Shown piece after piece: positions 53,426 to 61,894 of a stretch of DNA of 64,000 nucleotides. Every line of letters begins with the position of its first letter. Within the stretch, counting starts at the first letter, position 1. The stretch lies in the NCBI GenBank assembly GCA_035276475.1, contig DATELQ010000110.1, positions 110,238 to 174,237 of the forward strand, in the 5' to 3' direction. The notes under the pieces were generated by a model. That model saw only the letters and a list, made by a program, of their open reading frames with translations. It was not told where the DNA came from and ran no database searches. A program made the position numbers and the translations under genes. This DNA comes from DATDFB01 sp035276475 (lineage in GTDB: Bacteria; Acidobacteriota; Thermoanaerobaculia; Gp7-AA8).

Positions 53426-53445
53426 GCGGAGCCGAAAGGCTCCGC
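53426..53445 (+). promoter_or_regulatory. GNRA-capped hairpin in the dioxygenase 5' leader
   Basis: GCGGAGCC-GAAA-GGCTCCGC forms a perfect 8-bp stem closed by a GAAA tetraloop, extended by an outer CAC/GTG pair across AA/AA. It ends about 20 bases before the dioxygenase ATG. It may be a terminator for upstream transcripts or a leader element. Confidence 0.45.
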
Positions 53446-53465
53446 AAGTGCTTTATGCTGACTTT

Positions 53466-54377
53466 ATGCACGGCGAGATCGTCGGCGGCGTCCTAGCTCC
53501 CCACCCTCCCCACATCGTCTATGGCGAGAACCACTGGCGCAACGAGCCCCGCTCGGAGTGCGGCTGGGAAGTCCTGCGCTGGGGCTACGAGCGCGCCCGC
53601 AAGCACTTCCTGGCCAAGAAGCCCGACGTCCTCCTCGTCCACTCGCCGCACTGGCAGACGGTCATCGGCCACCACTTCCTCGGCGTCCCGGAGTTCCACG
53701 GCCTCTCCGTCGACCCGATCTTCCCGAATCTCTTTCGCTTCAACTACGACATCAAGGTCGACGTCGAGCTGGCGGAGCTGATCGCCGAGGAGGGGCGGAA
53801 GGACGGGCTGATCACGAAGATGATGCGGAACCCGAACTTCCGCGTCGACTACGGCACGATCGTCTCCTGCCACATGATGAATCCGGAGTGGGACATCCCG
53901 ATCGTCGGGATCTCCTCGAACAACTCCCCCTACTACTTCTCGAACGAGATGGGGCAGGCCCAGATGATCCGCCTCGGCGAGGCGACGCGGCGCGCCATCG
54001 AGCGCAGCGGCCGGCGGGCGGTGCTGCTGGCGTCGAACACGCTCTCCCACCGCCATTTCACGACGGAGCCCGACATCCCCGAGGACATGTCGCGCGAGCA
54101 CGTGTACGAGCACTCCGGCTATTTGTGGGACATGAAGGTCATCGACCTGATGCGCACCGGCCGCACGCGCGAGCTCGTGGCCATCCTCCCCGAGTTCATG
54201 GACATGGCTGTGAGCGAAGTGAAGGCCGGCGGCCTGGCCTGGATGCTCTCCGCGCTCGGCTTCCCCGACTACCCCGGCGAGCTTTACGGCTACTGGACGG
54301 TGATCGGCACCGGCAACGCGGTCGTGGGCTGGGACCCGCAGATGAAGGCCGCGGCAACGACACAGGGAGCGGCATGA
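53466..54377 (+). CDS. Extradiol aromatic ring-opening dioxygenase, LigB (class III) family
   Basis: A 303-residue protein starting at ATG 53466. The N-terminal motif VGGVLAPHPPHIVYGEN contains the first His ligands, and the LLVHSPHW and SNTLSHRHF segments supply further conserved His residues. The family includes protocatechuate 4,5-dioxygenase beta and 2-aminophenol 1,6-dioxygenase subunits as well as the MEMO proteins of unknown role. Which it is cannot be decided without a tree; no ring-hydroxylating genes are nearby. Its stop overlaps the next ATG. Confidence 0.85.
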   Translation: MHGEIVGGVLAPHPPHIVYGENHWRNEPRSECGWEVLRWGYERARKHFLAKKPDVLLVHSPHWQTVIGHHFLGVPEFHGLSVDPIFPNLFRFNYDIKVDVELAELIAEEGRKDGLITKMMRNPNFRVDYGTIVSCHMMNPEWDIPIVGISSNNSPYYFSNEMGQAQMIRLGEATRRAIERSGRRAVLLASNTLSHRHFTTEPDIPEDMSREHVYEHSGYLWDMKVIDLMRTGRTRELVAILPEFMDMAVSEVKAGGLAWMLSALGFPDYPGELYGYWTVIGTGNAVVGWDPQMKAAATTQGAA

Positions 54378-54841
54378 TCGCGGTCGTCGCCCTTCTTCTC
54401 GCAACGGCGTTTCCGAGCAGCAACAAGACGGCATGGATGCGCCCGGAGTCGTTCCACCTGGCCATCGGCATGAGCCGCGCCGCGGCGGTGAAGGAGCTGG
54501 AGGCGAACGGCTGGAAGCTGAAGCGCGGCGACGACGACGAGCACTGGACGGTCGACTACACCGAGGACAAGTCGCTGACGCTGACGTTCAACCACGAGCG
54601 GCTGCACTCGGTCCGCTTCGAGCTCTTCGCCATCGTTGGGCAGGCCCGCGATGCGTTCGCCGAGGAGAAGTCGTTCCTGCTCGACGCGTTCGGCAAGCCG
54701 CGCGTGGCCACGAAGTCGGTGCTCGTCTACGACACCCGGCTGCCGAACGTGATGGTGGTGCTGAACGACGATCAGAAATCAGAGATGGGGCAGAAGGGTG
54801 TGGGATTGCTGGTCGTGCGGTACTACGATCCGGCGAAATGA
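54374..54841 (+). CDS. Small exported protein, unknown function
   Basis: A 155-residue protein with a short signal (MIAVVALLLATAFPS). The rest has SmpA/BamE-like character: IGMSRAAAVKELEANGWKLKRG, then beta strands (LTLTFNHERLHSVRFELF). Such a fold would be two helices on a small beta sheet. The start overlaps the dioxygenase stop (ATGA). Not assignable to a named family. Confidence 0.7.
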   Translation: MIAVVALLLATAFPSSNKTAWMRPESFHLAIGMSRAAAVKELEANGWKLKRGDDDEHWTVDYTEDKSLTLTFNHERLHSVRFELFAIVGQARDAFAEEKSFLLDAFGKPRVATKSVLVYDTRLPNVMVVLNDDQKSEMGQKGVGLLVVRYYDPAK

Positions 54842-54887
54842 GTTTATCCCTCGCGAAGACGAGGGATCAGCGGAGCACTTGCGCGAG

Positions 54888-55037
54888 ATGAGCCTCGGAG
54901 CAACAGCGTCGCAGGTGCAGTTGCCGGAGTCGCTGCTCGAGCTGCCGCGGCTGGAGAAAGTCGACGTGCGGTGGGTCGAGATCAGCAGCCGCGTGCTCGA
55001 TCAGCTCGAAGCGCGAGGATGTCTCGTCTACCGGTAG
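54888..55037 (+). pseudogene. C-terminal fragment of a leucine-rich-repeat protein
   Basis: An in-frame stretch reading VQLPESLLELPRLEKVDVRWVEISSRVLDQLEARGCLVYR. This is the typical end of a leucine-rich-repeat protein with the N-terminal repeats missing. The frame runs back into the preceding gene without a good start. Likely a degraded remnant next to the 41-bp repeats. Confidence 0.5.
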
Positions 55038-55040
55038 GAC

Positions 55041-55204
55041 AAATGATCTCGAATCAGCTCGCAAAAGCTCATTTCGAGGAAAAATGATCTCGATTCAGCT
55101 CGAACGAGCTCATTTCCAGGAAAAATGATCTCGATTCAGCGCGTAAAAGCTCAATCCGAGGAAAAATGATCTGAAATCAGCTCGTGCGAGCTCGTTTCAG
55201 ATCT
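55041..55204. repeat. Four 41-bp tandem repeats with internal dyad symmetry
   Basis: Units begin at 55041, 55082, 55123 and 55164, exactly 41 bases apart, each starting AAATGATCTCG or a close variant and containing AGCTCG ... AGCTC. Unit 4 contains a 16-bp palindrome with two mismatches (55169-55202, ATCTGAAA/TTTCAGAT arms). The units are more A+T-rich than their surroundings. No spacers, so not CRISPR. Placed between a relic LRR stub and a convergent gene. Confidence 0.85.
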
Positions 55205-55251
55205 TGCGAACAGCAAATGACGTTTTCTGAGCTCCCCGCACGTCGCGCGAG

Positions 55252-57153
55252 CTAATTCGTGCCCCCGCCAGCCACCGCCGCATTCGCCGTCTTCGCCGCC
55301 TCGTACTTTGTCGACTTCCCCTGATATACGAAGACCCCTTCGCCGAGGGTGCCGACGTAGAGGCGGTCGCTCTCGAACGGATCGAGCGCGATCGACGTCA
55401 CCTCCGCCGTGCGCGACGGCAGCGGGAACGAACGCCACTCATTCTGTCCGCTCACCAGGACTTCGGGCTGGTGGCGCGAGGTCAGAAAGACGAACTCGTT
55501 CGCGCTGCGGTTGCCGCTGAACACCGCGGCGAACTGCGCGTCGGGCGCCTCGGCGTCGTGCCACTTGCGCTCGGCGTCGACGATGCCCGCCTTCACGCCG
55601 GACTTGCCGGCGACGTAGACGAACTGCTGCCCGCTGTCGAAGCGAAGCGCGAGCGTCCCGCCCTTCGCCGGCGCACCCTCGATCGAGGCCCACTGCCGGC
55701 CGTCGAACACCTGCAGCCCCGCGGAGGTCAGCGCGAACAGCGCGCGCTTGTCGCCGAGGAAGCCGAGGGCGATGTCGACCGTGCGGGAGTCGGCGTCGGC
55801 CAGGCGGTCCCAGCTCTTGCCGGCGTCTTTGCTCGTGAACACGCCTTCCGAGGTCGCAGCGAAGTAGCGCTGGGCGTTGTAGCGGAGCACTTTGTCGACG
55901 CGCAACGGCCGGTTCACCGGCGCGCTCTGCGTCCACTCCGCGCCGTCGGCGCTGAGGTAGAAGCCCTTCTCCGTCCCCGCCACGAAGCCCTCGGGCGTCA
56001 CAACGAGTGACAGCACCGGCGGCACCGGCGAGGTGCTGAGCTTCCGCCACGTCTGCGCGGCGTCGTCGGAGACGTAAAGGCCGGTCGACGAGCCGCCGAA
56101 GACGACCGAGGCGTAGACGCGCTTCGGCTGCGCCGGATCGGCGGCGATCGACGTGATCGTCAGGTTGCGCAGCCCATCGCACGCGCGCGTGAACGTCTTC
56201 GCGTCATCCTCGGAGACGTAAATCCCGTCGCCTTCGACGCCGAGGACGATGCGGTGCGGGCGCTGCGGATGCAGCGCGATGTTGTTGACGACGAGCGACT
56301 CGTCGGAAACGCGGTAGAAGCTCTTGCCGCGGTCGTGCGAGCGATAGAGGCCCGCGACCGAGCCGGCGTAGACGGTGGAGCGGTCGCATGGGTCGACCTC
56401 GACGTCGTGGATGCGGCGGTTGTCGAAGCCGTCGCGGTAGCGCGTCCAGAGGTCGCCGCGGTTGACGGTGTTGTAGACCCAGCCGCACGTGGCCACCCAG
56501 ACGTCGTCGGGATTCGCCGGATCGATGGTGATGGCGAACATGTCGGTGTCGAGCACCATGCCGCCGTTGATCAGCTTCCACGTCGCGCCGCCGTCGTCGG
56601 TGCGGATGCCCTGGCGCCACGTGCCGACGTAGATGCGGTCGTGCGTGCGCGGATCGATGGCCAGCGACTCGACGTTGATCTGGTCGGAGATCTTCTCCCA
56701 CGTGCGCCCGGAGTTCGTGCTGCGATAGACGCCGGTGAGGCCGCCGACGACGACGAAACTCGCGTCGCGGGGGTCGGTGGCGATGGCGCGGACGGAGAAG
56801 TCCTCGAGCCCTTCGTCGCGGCGCGACCAGGTGCGGCCGCCATCGGACGACACGGCGATGACGCCGCCGCCCCAGAGGCCCCAGCAGGCGGCCCAGAGGC
56901 GGCCGTCGCGGTCGATGACGAGGTTGTCGACGATGTAGCCGGGGAACTCGACGCTGATGCGCGGGTTCGCCCAGGTGCGGGCGCCGTCGCGGGAGACGTA
57001 GATCTCGCCGCCGGACGTGCCGAGGTAGAGCGTGTCGGGATTGGCCGGATCGACGATGAGGGCGCGGACGTCCGCGCCGAAGAGCTTCGCCCGGTGCCAC
57101 TGGGCGGAGAGCGGCGTGGCCACGAGGATGAGGAGGATCAAGAGTTTACGCAT
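55252..57153 (-). CDS. Exported beta-propeller protein (BNR/Asp-box, sortilin- or YCF48-like)
   Basis: A 633-residue exported protein (signal MRKLLILLILVATPLSAQ) starting at ATG 57153; an upstream GTG at 57159 is possible. Many Asp-box type repeats are visible: SRDGARTW, SSDGGRTW, STNSGRTW, SHDRGKSF, SEDDAKTF, SDDAAQTW, SKDAGKSW. These form the blades of a sortilin/Ycf48-type propeller, often two of them. A role in glycan recognition or protein assembly is possible; unknown. TAAAAT lies 12 bases upstream of the GTG. Confidence 0.85.
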   Translation of the reverse strand: MRKLLILLILVATPLSAQWHRAKLFGADVRALIVDPANPDTLYLGTSGGEIYVSRDGARTWANPRISVEFPGYIVDNLVIDRDGRLWAACWGLWGGGVIAVSSDGGRTWSRRDEGLEDFSVRAIATDPRDASFVVVGGLTGVYRSTNSGRTWEKISDQINVESLAIDPRTHDRIYVGTWRQGIRTDDGGATWKLINGGMVLDTDMFAITIDPANPDDVWVATCGWVYNTVNRGDLWTRYRDGFDNRRIHDVEVDPCDRSTVYAGSVAGLYRSHDRGKSFYRVSDESLVVNNIALHPQRPHRIVLGVEGDGIYVSEDDAKTFTRACDGLRNLTITSIAADPAQPKRVYASVVFGGSSTGLYVSDDAAQTWRKLSTSPVPPVLSLVVTPEGFVAGTEKGFYLSADGAEWTQSAPVNRPLRVDKVLRYNAQRYFAATSEGVFTSKDAGKSWDRLADADSRTVDIALGFLGDKRALFALTSAGLQVFDGRQWASIEGAPAKGGTLALRFDSGQQFVYVAGKSGVKAGIVDAERKWHDAEAPDAQFAAVFSGNRSANEFVFLTSRHQPEVLVSGQNEWRSFPLPSRTAEVTSIALDPFESDRLYVGTLGEGVFVYQGKSTKYEAAKTANAAVAGGGTN

Positions 57154-57211
57154 GAACACCTGAGCGACGAGATTTTACCTGACGGGACCGGAAGCAACAT
57201 CGCGGCCAGTG

Positions 57212-57217
57212 TAGACT
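57212..57217 (+). promoter_or_regulatory. Putative -10 element of galU
   Basis: TAGACT lies 10 bases before the galU ATG with no Shine-Dalgarno sequence, suggesting a nearly leaderless mRNA, as for thrA, the helicase gene and the V4R-like gene. Confidence 0.4.
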
Positions 57218-57227
57218 ACGCGCCGCG

Positions 57228-58151
<924 letters not shown>

Positions 58152-58351
58152 GTGCGAGCTGACCGGGCGCCGGACGCTCTTCACGCGGAACGGGCGGGCG
58201 GTGGTGGCGCTGGTCTCGCACGACGAATGGCTCGCGCTGCGCGAGACCCTCGACATCTCGAACGACGAGGCGCTGCGCGCGCAGATCGCGCAGGGCGACG
58301 CCGAGGCACAGCGCGGCGCGGTGATGGAGGTCGAAGATCTGGAATGACCGC

Positions 58352-58585
58352 TTGAGGATCGCCGAGCGCGTCGCTGCCGACTGGGGCGCGCTCATCCCCG
58401 AGGAGCGAGGCATGGCCATGCGCGCGCTCGAGGCCATCGACGAAGATCCCATCGCCGGCGCGCCGCTCTTCGAGCCGCTGCGCGGCCTCTGGTCCTACCG
58501 CGCGGAGCACCTGCGCATCGTCTACCGCATCGTGGCCGAGGCAAGATTCATCGTCGTTCTGAGCATCGGACGGGCGGCGCCGTGA
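58352..58585 (+). CDS. RelE/ParE-type toxin
   Basis: A 77-residue protein that probably starts at TTG 58352, four bases after the antitoxin stop. The C-terminal LRGLWSYRAEHLRIVYRIVAEARFIVVLSIGRA is the RelE/ParE beta sheet with the conserved Arg/Tyr/Arg of RNase toxins. The N-terminal ~20 residues are helical. Its stop overlaps the maf start (GTGA). Confidence 0.85.
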   Translation: MRIAERVAADWGALIPEERGMAMRALEAIDEDPIAGAPLFEPLRGLWSYRAEHLRIVYRIVAEARFIVVLSIGRAAP

Positions 58586-59166
58586 GGTTGATTCTGGCGT
58601 CGGGGTCGCCGCGCCGGCGCGAGCTCCTCGCGTCGATCGGCATCGACTTCGAAGTCATCAAGAGCGACGTCCCCGAGGTGCGCGCGGCCGGCGAGTCGCC
58701 CGAGGAGTACGTCGCGCGGCTCTCGCGCGAGAAGGCCGCCGCCGTCGCGCAGCAGCATCCCGGCCGCTGGATCGTCGCCGCCGACACCACCGTCTACCTC
58801 GGCGACGAGCTCCTCGAGAAGCCCGCCGACGTCGACGACGCCCGGCGCATGCTAGCCACCATCGCCGGGCGCACCCACACCGTCTACACCGCCGTCACCG
58901 TCATGAACGCCGCGCGCGGCTACGGCGACACGCGCATTGCCGAAACCGAGGTGCGGATGGCGGCGATGACGCCGCGCGAGATCGACTGGTACGCGCAGAG
59001 CGGCGAGGGACTCGACAAGGCCGGCGCGTATGCTGCGCAGGGCATCGGAGCCATGTTCATCGACTCCATCCACGGCAGCTACACCAACGTCGTCGGCCTG
59101 CCCCTTGCTCTGCTCGTCAGGATGCTCGAGCGCGCCGGCATTGACCCGCTGAGCGCCGGGGGGTAG
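58582..59166 (+). CDS. maf: Maf family nucleoside-triphosphate pyrophosphatase
   Basis: A 194-residue protein with the Maf hallmark LILASGSPRRRELL at the N-terminus, SREKA, AADTTVYLG and YAAQGIGAMFIDSIHGSYTNVVGLPL. Maf enzymes hydrolyse dTTP, UTP or modified pyrimidine nucleotides. GTG 58582 overlaps the toxin stop. Only the maf-1/maf-2 subfamily is undecided. Confidence 0.95.
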   Translation: MRLILASGSPRRRELLASIGIDFEVIKSDVPEVRAAGESPEEYVARLSREKAAAVAQQHPGRWIVAADTTVYLGDELLEKPADVDDARRMLATIAGRTHTVYTAVTVMNAARGYGDTRIAETEVRMAAMTPREIDWYAQSGEGLDKAGAYAAQGIGAMFIDSIHGSYTNVVGLPLALLVRMLERAGIDPLSAGG

Positions 59167-59175
59167 AAACACATC

Positions 59176-60711
59176 ATGTCTTCCGCAGCGAAAGTCGGCG
59201 CGTTCATGCTCGTGGTCCTCGGCGTCCTGGCCTTCTTCGTCCTCAAGATCGAAGACGTGAAGGTCCGCCGTACGAACGACTCCAAGAAAATCACGGCGGT
59301 CTTCGACTCCGTGGCGGGGCTCGACAACCGGTCGGCCGTGCGCGTGGCCGGCGTGCGCGTCGGCAAGGTGACGAAGATCGACCTCCGGCCGGACGGCAAG
59401 GCCGAAGTGGAGCTGGAGATCGACAAAGACGTCCAGCTCCACGCCAACGCGCAGGCCCACGTCGCCAACCTCGGGCTCCTCGGCGAGAAGTACATCGAGC
59501 TCGATCCCGGCACGCCGAACCAGCCGGTTCTCAGCGAGCAGAAGACTGTCGTCCTGCCGGGCACGCAGCCGGCGACGATCGATCAGGTCACCGACCAGAT
59601 CTCCGCCATCGCTACGGACGTCAAGGCCATCACCGCGTCGCTGCGCGCCACGGTGGCGACGCCAAACGGACAGGCGCAGCTGCAGGACATCGTGGCGAAC
59701 GTCGACAACATCACCAAGCAGGTGCGCGATCTGATCGCCGCGAACCGCGCCAACGTCGACGCCACGATGGCGAACGCGCAGGCGATCACGGCGCAGCTCA
59801 AGACGCAGATCCCGCGCCTCGCGGACTCGATCGAGCGCGTGGCCAACTCGATGAACGGCACCCTCAACGAGAACCGCGCCGACGTGCACAAGGCGATCGA
59901 GAATCTGAAGACGCTCTCCGCCGATCTCCGCACGACCTCGGAGAACCTTGGCGCGATCACCGGGCAGGTGCGCAGCGGCAAGGGGACGGTCGGGAAGCTC
60001 CTGTACGAAGACGAGACGGCGAACCGCCTCAACTCGGCGCTGGCCTCGGTGGAGAGCGGCGTCAACGAGCTGCGGAACACGATCGGCCGCGTCGGCAAGC
60101 TGCAGCTCGACCTCGGCATGAACGCCGACTACTACGCCGGCCTGCCGAAGCAACAAGCCGGTCTGGAAAGCCTCAGCGGCAACTCCCGCTCCGCGATCTG
60201 GCTGCGCCTATCGCCGAATCCCACCGAGAACAACCGCTTCTACAACGTCGAGCTCGCGGACACGCCGAACGGCCATCAGAAGGACAAAATCTTCGAGACG
60301 ACGACGCTCGATCCGGCGACGGGGACGTCGTCGACGACGATCACGAAGGAGACGCAGTTCGACCGCAACTTCGTGATCTCCGCGCAGGCGGGCTGGCACC
60401 TCGGCGCCGTCGACGCGCGCGTCGGCCTGATCGACTCGACCGGCGGCGGAGGCGTCGACCTGCACTGGAACCGGCGCCTCACGCTCACCGGCGAAGCGTT
60501 CGACTTCTCCGAACGCTACGACAAGAACCCGCACCTGCGCCTCTTCGGCGAGTACACGCTGCGCCAGGCCAAGCCGAAGACGCCGCTGATCTTCATCCGC
60601 AGCGGCATCGACAACCCGTTCAACAACACGGCCTTCATCGTCGGCGCGGGGATCCGCTGGCGGGATGATGATTTGAAGTACCTGCTCGGGAGTGTCCCTA
60701 TTCCGAAGTAA
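59176..60711 (+). CDS. mlaD: MlaD/MCE family membrane protein
   Basis: A 511-residue protein with one N-terminal helix (about residues 7-24) and an MCE domain (AVFDSVAGLDNRSAVRVAGVRVGKVTKIDL ... ANLGLLGEKYIELDPG). A long helical region (about 130-310) with repeated Ala/Asn and a C-terminal beta-rich domain (VNELRNTIGRV..., barrel-like strands) follow; the latter makes it longer than E. coli MlaD. Such proteins carry lipids across the periplasm. No permease or ATPase of an MCE system is next to it. Confidence 0.9.
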   Translation: MSSAAKVGAFMLVVLGVLAFFVLKIEDVKVRRTNDSKKITAVFDSVAGLDNRSAVRVAGVRVGKVTKIDLRPDGKAEVELEIDKDVQLHANAQAHVANLGLLGEKYIELDPGTPNQPVLSEQKTVVLPGTQPATIDQVTDQISAIATDVKAITASLRATVATPNGQAQLQDIVANVDNITKQVRDLIAANRANVDATMANAQAITAQLKTQIPRLADSIERVANSMNGTLNENRADVHKAIENLKTLSADLRTTSENLGAITGQVRSGKGTVGKLLYEDETANRLNSALASVESGVNELRNTIGRVGKLQLDLGMNADYYAGLPKQQAGLESLSGNSRSAIWLRLSPNPTENNRFYNVELADTPNGHQKDKIFETTTLDPATGTSSTTITKETQFDRNFVISAQAGWHLGAVDARVGLIDSTGGGGVDLHWNRRLTLTGEAFDFSERYDKNPHLRLFGEYTLRQAKPKTPLIFIRSGIDNPFNNTAFIVGAGIRWRDDDLKYLLGSVPIPK

Positions 60712-60796
60712 GGTGACAGGTCACGGGGAACAGGTCACAGGTGGTGTCGTCGCGAGAACCTCACCTGTCACCCGTTCCCTGTCATCTGTGACCTGA
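60711..60796. repeat. Heptad-array inverted repeat, RGGTCAC family, copy 2
   Basis: Left arm (about 60711-60743) AGGTGACAGGTCACGGGGAACAGG..., right arm (about 60760-60796) its inverted complement, with GCGAGAAC in the loop as in copy 1. It fills the whole gap between the mlaD stop and the ddl start, abutting the mlaD stop codon. Confidence 0.85.
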
Positions 60797-60802
60797 TCCA
60801 CG

Positions 60803-61894
60803 ATGATCCGCATCATCACCAGAACCATCCTCATTTTCGGCGGCCGCTCGCCCGAGCACGACGTCTCCATCCTCTCCGCGCGCTCGATCGCCGCGGCGGC
60901 GCCGAAGGAGCGCATCGAGATCGTCCCGATCTGCATCGCCCGCGACGGGCGCTTCGTCGGGCCGGAGCGGAGCGCGAAGATTCTCGACGGCGAGGCCACG
61001 TCGGACAGCGGCGACTTCGACTTCGAGTCGTGGGTGCGCGCGAACCACGTCGACGTCGTCTTCCCGATCGTTCACGGCAAGCACGGCGAGGATGGGACGC
61101 TGCAGGGCTACCTCGACATTCTAGGATTGCCGTACGTCGGCAGCGGCGTGGCGGCGTCGGCGGTGGCGATGGACAAGGCCCACATGAAGTACGCGTTCGG
61201 CGCGGCGAAGCTGCCGATGGTCGACTTCGTCCAGGTGCTGGAATCGGAGTGGCTGCACGAGCGCGACCGGGTGCGCCGCGCCATCAACAACGCGCTGCGC
61301 CTCCCCTACTTCGTGAAGCCGGCGAACAGCGGCTCCTCGGTCGGCGTGACGAAGGTGAAGAGCGACACGGCGCTCGCTGACGCGGTCGAGCTGGCGCTGA
61401 ACTTCGACGACAAGGTGCTGGTCGAGCGCGGGATCGACGCCCGCGAGATCGAGGTCTCGGTGCTCGGCAACGACGCGCCGCAGGCGAGCGTGCCGGGCGA
61501 GATCGTCTCCGGCGCGGAGTTCTACGACTACGCCGACAAGTACGTCGACAACAAGGCGCAGCTCAACATCCCGGCGAAGCTGGCGAAGGACAAACTCGAG
61601 GAGTTGCGGCGCCTCGCCATCGCGGCGTTCAAGGCCGTCGGCGCCGCCGGCTACGCGCGCGTCGACTTCTTTCTCGAGCGCGGCACGAACAAGCTCTACG
61701 TCAACGAGATCAACACCATCCCCGGCTTCACGCAGATCTCGATGTACCCGAAGCTGTGGGAGGCGACGGAGCTCAAGTACCCGAAGCTGATCGAGCGGCT
61801 GATCGAGCTCGGGATCGAGCGCTCGAAGAGCCGCGCCGAGCGCGACGAGAGGACGATGGAGTGGCTGCGATCGTCTGGCCTGCACGCCTCCTGA
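60803..61894 (+). CDS. ddl: D-alanine--D-alanine ligase
   Basis: A 363-residue ATP-grasp ligase for peptidoglycan. Motifs: FGGRSPEHDVSILSA at the N-terminus, HGKHGEDGTLQGYLD, KPANSGSSVGVTKV (ATP-grasp) and INEINTIPGFT-type VNEINTIPGFTQISMYPKLW. The ~12 residues before FGGRS are an extension. Its 3' end overlaps the following permease gene. Confidence 0.96.
   Translation: MIRIITRTILIFGGRSPEHDVSILSARSIAAAAPKERIEIVPICIARDGRFVGPERSAKILDGEATSDSGDFDFESWVRANHVDVVFPIVHGKHGEDGTLQGYLDILGLPYVGSGVAASAVAMDKAHMKYAFGAAKLPMVDFVQVLESEWLHERDRVRRAINNALRLPYFVKPANSGSSVGVTKVKSDTALADAVELALNFDDKVLVERGIDAREIEVSVLGNDAPQASVPGEIVSGAEFYDYADKYVDNKAQLNIPAKLAKDKLEELRRLAIAAFKAVGAAGYARVDFFLERGTNKLYVNEINTIPGFTQISMYPKLWEATELKYPKLIERLIELGIERSKSRAERDERTMEWLRSSGLHAS

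Noticed and set aside
55041..55204. 41-bp tandem repeat as a CRISPR array
   Set aside because: The units are directly adjacent with no spacers, are palindromic and diverge from one another, and no cas genes are near.
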